Shown: piece by piece, positions 56,741 to 64,000 of the stretch | How the letters are laid out: every line of letters starts with the position of its first letter | Position numbering within the stretch: the stretch's first letter is position 1 | NCBI RefSeq assembly: GCF_003732225.1 | Contig: NZ_MOBJ01000002.1 | Coordinates: forward strand, 124,001-188,000 | Source of the DNA: Pseudomonas brassicacearum | GTDB taxonomy: Bacteria > Pseudomonadota > Gammaproteobacteria > Pseudomonadales > Pseudomonadaceae | Direction of reading: 5' to 3' | Length of the DNA stretch: 64,000 nucleotides | The notes under the pieces: model-generated | Database searches by the model: none | What the model was told of the DNA's origin: nothing | The model's input: the letters and a program-made list of their open reading frames with translations, nothing else | Position numbers and translations under genes: made by a program

Positions 56741-56794
56741 AAAAGCCGTGTTGTGCCTCTAACACGATCAGCCCATCCCACCGGGAGTCGAAAC

Positions 56795-58699
56795 ATGCAG
56801 CGTTCCATTGCCACCGTTTCCTTGAGCGGTACCTTGCCGGAAAAACTCGAAGCCATCGCCGCCGCGGGTTTCGATGGGGTGGAAATCTTCGAAAACGACC
56901 TTCTGTACTACGACGGCAGCCCGCGTGAAATCAAACAGATGTGCGCTGACCTGGGCATCGCCATCACCCTGTTTCAACCGTTTCGCGATTTCGAAGGCTG
57001 TCGCCGCGACCGCCTGCCGCGCAACCTCGAACGTGCCGAGCGCAAGTTCGACCTGATGCAGGAACTGGGCACCGACCTGGTGCTGGTGTGCAGTAATGCC
57101 TCGGCCGACAGCATTGGCGATGAGCAGATTCTGGTCGACGACCTGCGCCAGCTGGCCGAGCGCGCCGGGGCTCGTGGCTTGCGGATCGGTTATGAAGCGC
57201 TGGCCTGGGGCCGGCATGTGAACACTTATCAACAGGTCTGGAATATCGTCCGCCAGGCGGACCATCCGAGTCTGGGCGTGTTGCTGGACAGCTTTCATAC
57301 CTTGTCGCTCAAGGGCGATCCACGGGCTATCGCGGACATTCCCGGCGAGAAGATTTTCTTTGTGCAAATGGCCGATGCGCCGATCCTGGCGATGGACGTG
57401 CTGGAGTGGAGCCGACATTTTCGTTGCTTCCCCGGACAGGGCGAATTCGACTTGCCGGGTTTCCTCGCGCCGATTATCCAGAGCGGCTACACCGGGCCGT
57501 TGTCGCTGGAGATCTTCAACGATGGATTCCGCGCCGCGCCGCCACGCGCCAACGCCGCAGATGGCCTGCGTTCCTTGCTGTATCTGGAAGAGAAGACCCG
57601 AGCGCGTTTGCAGCAGCAACACGCTACGCCGGCGCCGAATTTCGATATTCTTTTCGCCACGCCGCCGGCCAGTGAATACGACGGCATCGAATTTCTTGAG
57701 TTCGCGGTGGACGAAAGTCTCGGCGCCAAGCTGTCCCACTGGCTGGAGCGACTGGGTTTCGTCAAGGCCGGTGAGCACCGCTCCAAGAACGTCACGCTGC
57801 TGCGTCAGGGCGATATCAATCTGATTCTCAACTCTGAACCTTATTCGTTTGCTCACAGCTTTTTCGAAGCGCACGGGCCGTCATTGTGCGCGACTGCGGT
57901 GCGGGTCAAAGACAGCGCCAGCGCGCTGGCCCGAGCGGTGGCCTACAAGGGGCAACCCTATCGCGGGCTGGTCGGCCCCAATGAGCTGGAACTGGCGGCG
58001 GTCCGTGCGCCGGATGGCAGCCTGATTTATCTGGTGGATGAACACGCCGATGTCTATGGCACCGACTTCCGGTTGCTACCGACAGCAGCCTCCGCTGGCG
58101 GGCTCAAAAGAATCGACCACATGGCGATGGCGCTGCCGGCGGACAGCCTCGACAGTTGGGTGCTGTTCTACAAAAGCCTGCTGGATTTCGAGGCCGACGA
58201 TGAAGTGGTGTTGCCGGATCCTTACGGCCTGGTGAAAAGTCGCGCGCTGCGCAGTCGTTGCAGCTCGATCCGCTTGCCGCTGAACATTTCCGAGAACCGC
58301 AATACTGCGATCTCTCACGCCTTGTCCAGTTATCGCGGTTCCGGTGTGCACCACATTGCCTTCGACTGCGACGATATTTTTGCTGAAGTCAGTCGCGCCA
58401 AAGCGGCCGGCGTACCGCTGCTGGACATCCCGCTCAACTATTACGATGACCTCGCCGCACGCTTTGATTTCGATGACGAGTTCCTCAGCGAGCTCGCCTA
58501 TTACAACGTGCTGTATGACCGCGATGCCCAGGGTGGTGAGTTGTTTCATGTGTACACCGAACCCTTTGAAGGGCGCTTTTTCTTCGAAATCATCCAGCGC
58601 AAGAACGGCTACATGGGGTACGGCGCGGCCAACGTTGCGGTGCGTCTGGCGGCAATGGCGAAATCACGCAGCGGTGGCTTGCGTCACGCCAAGTTGTAG
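56795..58699 (+). CDS. quiC: 3-dehydroshikimate dehydratase QuiC1-type, fused to HPPD-like domain
   Basis: Converts 3-dehydroshikimate to protocatechuate, feeding the beta-ketoadipate path. 634 residues. N-terminal xylose-isomerase-like TIM barrel (about 1-275), with metal ligands visible as Glu in RIGYEALAWG, Asp in LLDSFHTL, Gln in FFVQMADAP and Glu in LSLEIFND. The C-terminal half (about 300-634) has two VOC modules like 4-hydroxyphenylpyruvate dioxygenase and keeps the iron triad: His in RIDHMAMAL, His in VHHIAFDC, Glu in FFFEIIQR. Its role in this fusion is not clear. Start at ATG 56795 with GGGAG; the frame begins 14 codons earlier. The tetR gene follows 107 bases later. Confidence 0.92.
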   Translation: MQRSIATVSLSGTLPEKLEAIAAAGFDGVEIFENDLLYYDGSPREIKQMCADLGIAITLFQPFRDFEGCRRDRLPRNLERAERKFDLMQELGTDLVLVCSNASADSIGDEQILVDDLRQLAERAGARGLRIGYEALAWGRHVNTYQQVWNIVRQADHPSLGVLLDSFHTLSLKGDPRAIADIPGEKIFFVQMADAPILAMDVLEWSRHFRCFPGQGEFDLPGFLAPIIQSGYTGPLSLEIFNDGFRAAPPRANAADGLRSLLYLEEKTRARLQQQHATPAPNFDILFATPPASEYDGIEFLEFAVDESLGAKLSHWLERLGFVKAGEHRSKNVTLLRQGDINLILNSEPYSFAHSFFEAHGPSLCATAVRVKDSASALARAVAYKGQPYRGLVGPNELELAAVRAPDGSLIYLVDEHADVYGTDFRLLPTAASAGGLKRIDHMAMALPADSLDSWVLFYKSLLDFEADDEVVLPDPYGLVKSRALRSRCSSIRLPLNISENRNTAISHALSSYRGSGVHHIAFDCDDIFAEVSRAKAAGVPLLDIPLNYYDDLAARFDFDDEFLSELAYYNVLYDRDAQGGELFHVYTEPFEGRFFFEIIQRKNGYMGYGAANVAVRLAAMAKSRSGGLRHAKL

Positions 58700-58806
58700 G
58701 AGAATCGTAAACACAGGGGTAAACGGCCGTGGCGAAGCTTCCTTCACTGCATCGTGCGGCCCATAATCGCCAGCTGTGCAGTGATGGCCTTGAGCCCGGA
58801 ATGAGA

Positions 58807-59478
58807 ATGACCACAGAACTCACCGTCGCGCCCGACGAACCCTTGATCGAGCCGCGCAAGAGTCGCAAGAACAACCCGGAAAAGACCCGCGAGAACATTC
58901 TTCAAGAAGCCATTGTCGAGTTCGTCCAGCAGGGTCTGTCCGGCGCTCGTGTTGATGCGATCGCCGAGCGTATCCACACCTCGAAGCGGATGATCTATTA
59001 CTACTTCGGTAGCAAGGAACAGCTCTACGTCGAGGTGCTGGAGAAGCTTTACGGCGACATCCGTAGCACTGAAAGTCGCTTGCACCTGGCTGAGCTGGAA
59101 CCGCGTGAGGCGATCCGGCGGCTGGTGGAGTTCACCTTCGATCACCATGACCGCAACGTCGATTTTGTGCGCATCGTCAGTATCGAGAACATCCACAATG
59201 CCGAGTACGTGAAGCACTCAGAAGCGATCAAGGCGATGAACAATACGATCCTCGATTCGCTGGGCGTGATTCTGCGTCGCGGTGCCGAGGAGGGCGTGTT
59301 CCGCAGCGGGCTGGATCCGCTGGACGTGCATTTGCTGATCAGTTCGTTCTGTTTTTACCGGGTGTCGAACCGTCATACCTTCGGTGAGATTTTTCAGATC
59401 GACTTGCCGGACGAAACGATCAAGCAACGTCATCGCCAGATGATCTGCGACTCGGTGTTGCGTTATTTACAGGCGTAA
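58807..59478 (+). CDS. TetR family regulator of the quinate/shikimate cluster
   Basis: About 223 residues. HTH ENILQEAIVEFVQQGLSGARVDAIAERIHTSKRMIYYYFGSKEQLYVEVLEKLY after a 25-residue charged tail; the C-terminal effector domain has FTFDHHDRNVDFVRIVSIENIHNAEYV, seen in regulators of aromatic catabolism. Start uncertain: ATG 58807 (MTTELTVAP) with GGA upstream, or ATG 58801, or GTG 58729. Probably represses quiC and the MFS gene in the absence of shikimate-type ligand; a possible operator is at 56530. Position equals PA0243. Confidence 0.88.
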   Translation: MTTELTVAPDEPLIEPRKSRKNNPEKTRENILQEAIVEFVQQGLSGARVDAIAERIHTSKRMIYYYFGSKEQLYVEVLEKLYGDIRSTESRLHLAELEPREAIRRLVEFTFDHHDRNVDFVRIVSIENIHNAEYVKHSEAIKAMNNTILDSLGVILRRGAEEGVFRSGLDPLDVHLLISSFCFYRVSNRHTFGEIFQIDLPDETIKQRHRQMICDSVLRYLQA

Positions 59479-59488
59479 TTCAGTCGTT

Positions 59489-59532
59489 AAAAGATCGCAG
59501 CCCGTAGGAGCTGCCGCAGGCTGCGATCTTTT
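59489..59532. terminator. Bidirectional terminator-like inverted repeat
   Basis: AAAAGATCGCAGCC (59489-59502) and complement (59519-59532), a 14-bp stem with a 16-base loop and T-runs on both strands, between convergent tetR and aroE. Same family as 6937-7000. Confidence 0.8.
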
Positions 59533-59537
59533 GATCT

Positions 59538-60392
59538 TCAACCATTCATGCTTTGAAAGTGCGCGAGCATCCGCCGCGCATCCGGCACCACGCCGCTGAA
59601 CAGTTCGAAGGCCTTCACCGCCTGGAACACTGCCATGTTGCCGCCATCCAGAGTACGGCAACCCAAGGCTTTGGCATTGCGCAGCAATTCGGTTTCCAGT
59701 GGAAAGTAAACAATCTCCGCGACCCACAACTCGGCCCGCAGCAACTCTACTGGCACTGGCATGCCGGGCAGTTTGGCCATGCCCATCGGCGTGGTGTTGA
59801 CCAGTCCATCCGCTTGCGCCAGCGCACTTGGCAGATCGCTGCCGGCACAAGCCCGACCGCTGCCAAAATGCTGGTTGAGGTTGTTCGCAAGGCTTTGCGC
59901 GCGGCTGCTGTCCACGTCGAAAATACTCAGCTGCTGCACGCCTTCGCTCAATAGCGCGTGGGCGACTGCGGCACCGGCACCGCCAGCACCCATTTGGACG
60001 ACACGCTCGCGGGCGGTGCCGTTCAAGCCACGCCGAAAGCCTTCGGCAAAACCCAGGCAGTCGGTGTTGTGCCCAATGCGTTTTCCATCCTTGAGCACCA
60101 CGGTGTTGACTGCGCCAATGCCTCGGGCTTCAGGCGAGAGTTCATCGAGTAGCGGGATGATCGCCTGTTTGCACGGAAAGGTGACGTTCAGGCCGGTGAA
60201 GTTCATCCGCTCGGCTGCCATCAGCAAGTCGGGGAGGGCGCCGCTGTCGAGTTTCAGCTGATCGAGGTCGATCAACCGATAGAGGTAGCGCAGGCCTTGG
60301 GCATCGCCCTCGTGCTCATGCAACGCAGGGGTTCGGGACGCCTGGATGCCGGCGCCGATCAATCCTGCGAGTACAGCGTTGTTCTGCGACAT
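59538..60392 (-). CDS. Shikimate/quinate dehydrogenase (AroE family), catabolic copy
   Basis: 284 residues. Catalytic Lys in NVTFPCKQAIIP (near 70), Asp in GHNTDCLGF (near 106), Rossmann GAGGAGAAVAHALL (near 135), NTTPMGM, and LDGGNMAVFQAVKAFELFSG at the end. The IGAGIQASRTPALHEHEG start differs from the biosynthetic AroE (which begins with ...GNPIAHSKSP), pointing to a catabolic YdiB/RifI-like enzyme. ATG 60392 is chosen, with GAAGGG nine bases upstream; ATG 60401 overlaps the aroQ stop and has no spacing. With AroQ it would convert quinate or shikimate to 3-dehydroshikimate for QuiC. Confidence 0.9.
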   Translation of the reverse strand: MSQNNAVLAGLIGAGIQASRTPALHEHEGDAQGLRYLYRLIDLDQLKLDSGALPDLLMAAERMNFTGLNVTFPCKQAIIPLLDELSPEARGIGAVNTVVLKDGKRIGHNTDCLGFAEGFRRGLNGTARERVVQMGAGGAGAAVAHALLSEGVQQLSIFDVDSSRAQSLANNLNQHFGSGRACAGSDLPSALAQADGLVNTTPMGMAKLPGMPVPVELLRAELWVAEIVYFPLETELLRNAKALGCRTLDGGNMAVFQAVKAFELFSGVVPDARRMLAHFQSMNG

Positions 60393-60397
60393 GTGGC

Positions 60398-60838
60398 TCA
60401 TCCCTTCAAGCGATGGCTGAAATGCTCCAGCGCCAGGCGATAGCCGTGGCTGCCAAAACCGCACAACACTGCGGTGGCAATGGCCGAAACGAACGAGTGA
60501 TGACGGAACGGCTCGCGCGCATGCACGTTGGACAGGTGCACTTCGATTACCGGTAACTCGCTGGCGATCAGCGCGTCTCGAATCGCTACCGAGGTGTGCG
60601 TCCAGGCCGCCGGGTTGATCACGATCCCGGCGCAACGACCGCGTGCCGAATGAATCCAGTCGAGCAATTCGCCTTCGTGGTTGGTCTGGCGAAACTCCAC
60701 CACCAGACCGAACTCTTCGGCGGCGCGACCGCACAAGGCCGAAATGTCGGCCAGGGTTTCGTGACCATAAGTCGCCGGCTCACGAGTGCCGAGCAGGTTC
60801 AGGTTCGGGCCGTTGAGCACCAGAACGATAGGGGCCAT
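60398..60838 (-). CDS. aroQ: Type II 3-dehydroquinate dehydratase
   Basis: 146 residues, dodecameric type II dehydroquinase. [20 protein letters not shown] (near the start, with catalytic Tyr and Arg), [32 protein letters not shown] and [17 protein letters not shown] (catalytic His). Start at ATG 60838 ([10 protein letters not shown]), GGAG nine bases upstream; ATG 60853 lacks a ribosome site. Located in a catabolic cluster, so it most likely serves quinate breakdown next to a biosynthetic paralogue elsewhere. The shikimate dehydrogenase follows immediately. A motif shared with the quiC region is 66 bases upstream. Confidence 0.95.
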   Translation of the reverse strand: MAPIVLVLNGPNLNLLGTREPATYGHETLADISALCGRAAEEFGLVVEFRQTNHEGELLDWIHSARGRCAGIVINPAAWTHTSVAIRDALIASELPVIEVHLSNVHAREPFRHHSFVSAIATAVLCGFGSHGYRLALEHFSHRLKG

Positions 60839-60903
60839 CAGGGGGATCTCCATTGTTATTGTGGGCGTAGGTCGAGGAAGACCCGCCTGTGGAGATAAAT
60901 TGT

Positions 60904-60914
60904 ACTAGCTGGTT
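60904..60914 (-). promoter_or_regulatory. Motif shared with the quiC control region
   Basis: ACTAGCTGGTT (plus strand) fits ACTARCYGGTT, as at 56530-56540; the inner ACTAGCTGGT is itself nearly palindromic. It lies 66 bases before the aroQ start. Possibly the TetR operator of the second transcript. Confidence 0.4.
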
Positions 60915-60990
60915 AACTTGGTCAATTGAAGCTGAGCGCCAAGGCTCAAAGGATTGAAATAAGTGTTCGATGATCGGACGGTCGCTGTCG

Positions 60991-61911
60991 TTACCCTGCC
61001 CAGTGCGGCTGATGTTCAAGCAGAAAATCAATAAACGCCCGTAACCGAAGCGGCACATGACGACTCTGCGGATACAGCAACGTGAAAGGCCGCGAACGCC
61101 CGCCAAAAGGCTGAAGCACTTCAATCAGTGAACCCTCGGCCAGCTCTTTCTCGACGATGAAGCGATAGGTCTGAAACAGCCCGGCGCCATGCCTGGCCAG
61201 TGTCACGCCGCCCAATACGTCGTCGGAGCAACTGAAGCCGCTCTCGGCGAGTACCTCCAGTTGCTTGCGATTGTCGTTGAACAACCAGGAAATGCGCCGA
61301 CCGCTGCTGGGCAATTCGAACTGGATGCATTCGTGCCGGTGCAGATCGTCGAGGGTTTGCGGGGTGCCTGCGCGTTGCAGGTAATCGGGGCTGGCGATCA
61401 CCACGAGTGCGGCGTCTTCAAGGTGTCGGGCGATCAACCCGGAGTCGGGGATGGCACGCACGCGAATCGCCAGGTCATAGCCTTCGTCGACGAAATCAAT
61501 GTTGCGATTGCTGATATGTGCTTCGACCTGCACGTCAGGGAAGCGCACTCGAAACGCCGGTAGCAACGGCAGGATGCGGTGATGAGCGTAAGTGGTGGGA
61601 ATACTGATACGCAATTTGCCGGACGGCGCTTGCTGCTGGCCCATCACTTCGCGTTGGGCCTCGACCAGTTGCGCCACCGCCTGACGGCATTGCTCGAAAT
61701 AACGGCGTCCGCTGTCGGTCAACTTCACACTGCGCGTCGTACGGGCGAACAGCCGCACCCCCAGGCGCTCCTCCATGCGCGACACCGAACGGCTGACGGC
61801 TGCTGGGGTCACACCGGCCACCAACGCCGCAGCGGTAAAACTGCCGGCTTCGGCCGCCAGACAAAACAGCTCGATGCTGCCCAGCTGAAGATCGTCGAAC
61901 TGTCGCTGCAT
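60991..61911 (-). CDS. LysR family transcriptional regulator
   Basis: 306 residues. HTH IELFCLAAEAGSFTAAALVAGVTPAAVSRSVSRMEERLGVRLFARTTRSVKLTDSGRRYFEQC, and a PBP2_CrgA-like effector domain (GKLRISIPTTYAHHRILPLLPAF, GYDLAIRVRAIPDSGLIARHL, GVTLARHGAGLFQTYRF). CrgA-type regulators usually control a divergent oxidoreductase gene; here the divergent side has only the last codons of an SDR gene and a tautomerase. So the natural target may be lost. Start ATG 61911. Confidence 0.93.
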   Translation of the reverse strand: MQRQFDDLQLGSIELFCLAAEAGSFTAAALVAGVTPAAVSRSVSRMEERLGVRLFARTTRSVKLTDSGRRYFEQCRQAVAQLVEAQREVMGQQQAPSGKLRISIPTTYAHHRILPLLPAFRVRFPDVQVEAHISNRNIDFVDEGYDLAIRVRAIPDSGLIARHLEDAALVVIASPDYLQRAGTPQTLDDLHRHECIQFELPSSGRRISWLFNDNRKQLEVLAESGFSCSDDVLGGVTLARHGAGLFQTYRFIVEKELAEGSLIEVLQPFGGRSRPFTLLYPQSRHVPLRLRAFIDFLLEHQPHWAG

Positions 61912-62018
61912 GATTGATTACACCGGGGATCAAATGAAGTGTCTGAATCTGTATTTATCAAATGCTGTCGGATAAATACAGCGAGTGCCCTCTAACACTC
62001 ATTTTGAAGGTGCCACCC

Positions 62019-62090
62019 TTGTTCAGCACCGGCAGCACCACCGGTCAGGTATTGGCGGTCAATGGCGGAATGAGCGCTGGCAAGTGGTAA
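62019..62090 (+). pseudogene. C-terminal remnant of an SDR oxidoreductase
   Basis: The frame reads LFSTGSTTGQVLAVNGGMSA-GKW-stop, the standard end of short-chain dehydrogenases (TGQVLAVNGG binds the cofactor side and closes the fold). Nothing upstream continues it in any frame: the LysR start is 108 bases away. A deletion removed the first 90 percent of the gene, including the promoter side shared with the LysR gene. Confidence 0.75.
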
Positions 62091-62133
62091 ACATTGGGCT
62101 GCATTTTCCTGATCACATCACTGGAGAAACATC

Positions 62134-62337
62134 ATGCCTTTCGTAAGCGTGCGTATTACCCGCGACGGTGCCACCAAGGAACAGAAAGCCCAGGTCATCG
62201 CCGAAATCACCGACACCTTGCACCGGGTTCTCGGCAAACGGCCAGACTTGACCCACATTGTGATCGAAGAAATCGACACCGATAACTGGGGCTATGCCGG
62301 CATGACCACCACCGAGTATCGACAGCAACAGGGATGA
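62134..62337 (+). CDS. 4-oxalocrotonate tautomerase family protein
   Basis: 67 residues. Starts MPFVSVRITRDGATKEQKAQV; removal of Met exposes the catalytic Pro 1 of the superfamily. Arg in the KRPDLTHIVIEEIDTDNWGYAG segment is where substrate-binding residues lie. Small hexameric enzyme tautomerising keto-enol acids; specific substrate unknown. The ATG at 62134 has GGAG 8 bases before. Downstream of the SDR remnant, so it was probably the second gene of an SDR-tautomerase unit under the LysR regulator. Ends in a bidirectional terminator. Confidence 0.88.
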   Translation: MPFVSVRITRDGATKEQKAQVIAEITDTLHRVLGKRPDLTHIVIEEIDTDNWGYAGMTTTEYRQQQG

Positions 62338-62350
62338 GTAGGTGCCTCGC

Positions 62351-62383
62351 ACAAAAAAGCCGTCATCAAGACGGCTGTTTTGT
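62351..62383. terminator. Bidirectional intrinsic terminator
   Basis: AGCCGTC (62358-62364) with GACGGCT (62370-62376), loop ATCAA, flanked by a run of six A on the left and GTTTTGT on the right. It serves the tautomerase gene and the convergent trmA. Confidence 0.85.
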
Positions 62384-62398
62384 ATTGAACGTGTGCGA

Positions 62399-63478
62399 TC
62401 AACGCCGGGTCAGCAAGACCCCGGATTCCATGTGGTGCGTCCACGGGAACTGATCGAACATCGCGCAGCGGGTGATGCGGTGGGTGTCGTGCAATTGGGC
62501 GATGTTGGCCGCCAGCGTCTCCGGGTTGCACGAGATGTACAGAATGTTCTCGAAGCGTCGGGTCAGCTCGCACGTGTCCGGGTCCATGCCGGCGCGCGGC
62601 GGGTCGACGAATACGCTACCGAACTCGTAGCTCTTCAGATCAATGCCGTGCAAACGGCGGAACGGGCGAACTTCATTCAACGCTTCGGTCAGCTCTTCGG
62701 CAGACAACCGCACCAGAGTGACGTTATCCACAGCGTTTTCACTGAGGTTGCTCAGCGCCGCATTCACCGAGGTCTTGCTGATTTCGGTAGCCAGCACTTT
62801 GCGCACGCGGGTCGCCAGCGGCAGGGTGAAGTTGCCGTTGCCGCAATACAGCTCCAGCAAATCGTCGGAACGATCACCCAGGGCGTCGTACGCCCAGTTG
62901 AGCATCTTCTGGTTCACTGTGCCGTTCGGCTGAGTGAATGCGCCTTCAGGTTGGCGATAGCTGAAGGTGCGACCACCGACTTCAAGTTTCTCGACCACAT
63001 AATCATGGCCGATCACTTCGCGTTTGCCCTTGGAACGACCGATCACGCTGACATTCAGGTCTGCGGCCAGTTTTGAAGCCGCCGTGTGCCAGTGTTCGTC
63101 CAGCGGACGGTGATAACACAAGGTGATCATCGCATCACCGGCCAGGGTGGTCAGGAACTCCACCTGAAACAGCTTGTGGCTCAAGGCGGCGCTGGCTTGC
63201 CAGGCGGCCTTGAGCTGCGGCATCAACTGGTTGATGCGCAGGCTTGCGATCGGGAATTCTTCGATCAGGATCGGCGTGCGTTTGTCTTCCTGGGAGAACA
63301 TCGCGTAGTGACGCTCGCCGGCTTCGCGCCACAGACGGAATTCGGCGCGCAGGCGAAAGTTCTTCAATGGCGAGTTGAACACCGCAGGTTCAGGTGCATC
63401 GAACGGCGCCAGCAGGTCACGCAGGCGCGTGGCCTTTTCTTCGAGCTGAGCAGTGTAAGCCTGGGAATCGAAAGTCAT
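62399..63478 (-). CDS. trmA: tRNA (uracil-5-)-methyltransferase
   Basis: Makes m5U54 (ribothymidine) in the T-loop of tRNA. 359 residues. SAM domain [18 protein letters not shown] (near 210), [10 protein letters not shown] (near 300), catalytic Cys in [14 protein letters not shown] (near 322) and the general-base Glu in [13 protein letters not shown] at the end. No TRAM domain or iron-sulfur cluster, which separates it from RlmD/RlmC. Start at ATG 63478 ([15 protein letters not shown]), overlapping the stop of the NCS2 gene (ATGA). Confidence 0.96.
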   Translation of the reverse strand: MTFDSQAYTAQLEEKATRLRDLLAPFDAPEPAVFNSPLKNFRLRAEFRLWREAGERHYAMFSQEDKRTPILIEEFPIASLRINQLMPQLKAAWQASAALSHKLFQVEFLTTLAGDAMITLCYHRPLDEHWHTAASKLAADLNVSVIGRSKGKREVIGHDYVVEKLEVGGRTFSYRQPEGAFTQPNGTVNQKMLNWAYDALGDRSDDLLELYCGNGNFTLPLATRVRKVLATEISKTSVNAALSNLSENAVDNVTLVRLSAEELTEALNEVRPFRRLHGIDLKSYEFGSVFVDPPRAGMDPDTCELTRRFENILYISCNPETLAANIAQLHDTHRITRCAMFDQFPWTHHMESGVLLTRR

Positions 63479-64000
63479 GCGTTGAACCAACCCAACTTGA
63501 TCACGAACAGAATCGACAGAATCACCAACGCCGAGTTCAGTTCACGGCCACGGCCGGACAGCAACTTGATCGCGGTCCAGGAAATGAAACCGAACGCGAT
63601 ACCGTTGGCGATGGAGTAAGTGAACGGCATGGCCAGCGCGGTGACCACCACAGGCGCGGCGACGGTGATGTCGTCCCAGTCTATTTCCGCCAGGCCCGAG
63701 GTCATCAATACGGCGACGAACAGCAGGGCGGGTGCGGTGGCGAACGCCGGTACGCTGCTGGCCAGCGGTGCGAAGAACAGCGCCAGCAGGAACAGGATCG
63801 CCACGACTACCGCCGTCAGACCGGTACGACCGCCGGCGCTGACGCCCGCCGCCGATTCGATGTAACTGGTGGTGGTCGAAGTGCCCAGCAGGGAACCGGC
63901 CATGGCCGCGGTGCTGTCGGCGATCAGCGCACGACCCATTTTTGGCATGTGACCGTCCTTGCCCATCAGGCCGGCGCGCTTGGCGACGCCGATCAGGGTG
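63475..64000 (-). CDS. NCS2 family purine permease, AzgA type (partial, runs off right edge)
   Basis: Only the C-terminal 174 codons are in the window. Visible: [31 protein letters not shown], then [38 protein letters not shown], the signature of the adenine/guanine/hypoxanthine transporter group (AzgA), and several membrane spans. It imports purines with protons in relatives. The reading frame is open to position 64000 without a start. Its stop overlaps the trmA start by four bases, so the two are co-transcribed. Confidence 0.9.
   Translation of the reverse strand, partial: TLIGVAKRAGLMGKDGHMPKMGRALIADSTAAMAGSLLGTSTTTSYIESAAGVSAGGRTGLTAVVVAILFLLALFFAPLASSVPAFATAPALLFVAVLMTSGLAEIDWDDITVAAPVVVTALAMPFTYSIANGIAFGFISWTAIKLLSGRGRELNSALVILSILFVIKLGWFNA

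Larger units (their letters stand above)
56091..56794. other. 704-base divergent intergenic region between MFS gene and quiC
   Basis: No gene is supported. Contents: a TGTGTTGGCTCAGTGTTGGC short direct repeat (56208-56232), an unremarkable stretch to 56520, the AACCGGTT operator-like palindrome at 56530, and the 133-bp MITE-like repeat at 56608-56740, which separates the palindrome from quiC. Confidence 0.6.

Overview
The window is a chromosomal segment of a fluorescent-group, probably plant-associated Pseudomonas. The evidence is the gene order (lytic transglycosylase, arfA, holA, lptE, leuS; then lnt, corC, ybeY, phoH, miaB; then hemL, thiE, thiD, ladS, amn, rluE, an Lrp regulator, a CDF transporter and hrpB), which runs as I remember it for the PA39xx region of P. 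aeruginosa. It also carries nine copies of the GTGGGAGCGAGCTTGCTCGC type of REP doublet (REPIN) typical of this group.

Layout. 1-5.4 kb: envelope and translation genes on the minus strand (partial MltB-type transglycosylase, arfA with an internal hairpin, holA, lptE, leuS). 5.4-7 kb: a structured intergenic element, a small unknown gene and a YdcF/ElyC protein. 7-12.5 kb: lnt, corC, ybeY, phoH, miaB. 12.5-16.6 kb: a DUF1820 gene, a Sel1 protein and thiD-thiE-hemL. 17-30 kb: ladS (hybrid kinase of the Gac network), AidB-like dehydrogenase, amn, rluE, DUF2788, Lrp/AsnC, a candidate small or leader RNA ending in a strong terminator, a poly-Q exported protein, a CDF metal exporter, a lipoprotein and hrpB.

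30.0-38.3 kb is the most interesting part: a compact module with a six-gene minus-strand operon (alpha/beta peptidase, two permeases, two ATPases, substrate-binding protein), a LuxR solo with the Tyr-to-Trp change of plant-responsive LuxR proteins, and a second proline iminopeptidase. It matches the PipR/PipA/Aap plant-signal system described in poplar-associated Pseudomonas. Both peptidase promoters carry the same lux-box-like motif in the same orientation relative to the gene. The module is bracketed by a 42-bp near-perfect direct repeat that is the 3' end of the neighbouring endonuclease/phosphatase gene, as if an island had inserted there and rebuilt the gene.

38-52.7 kb: mostly housekeeping and accessory single genes (EEP hydrolase, YciC and DUF2076 proteins, NYN protein, DnaQ-like exonuclease, YedA exporter, RhlE helicase, flavoprotein, HDAC-like amidohydrolase, GNAT, TesB, HAD phosphatase, exported hydrolase, two tandem zinc metallopeptidases). 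52.9-62.4 kb: an IclR regulator, an EamA transporter and a quinate/shikimate catabolic cluster (MFS importer, QuiC 3-dehydroshikimate dehydratase fused to a dioxygenase-like half, TetR, shikimate dehydrogenase, AroQ), then a LysR gene facing the last 23 codons of a lost SDR gene and a tautomerase. The right edge has trmA and a truncated NCS2 purine permease. I saw no tRNA, rRNA, CRISPR, phage or transposase gene.
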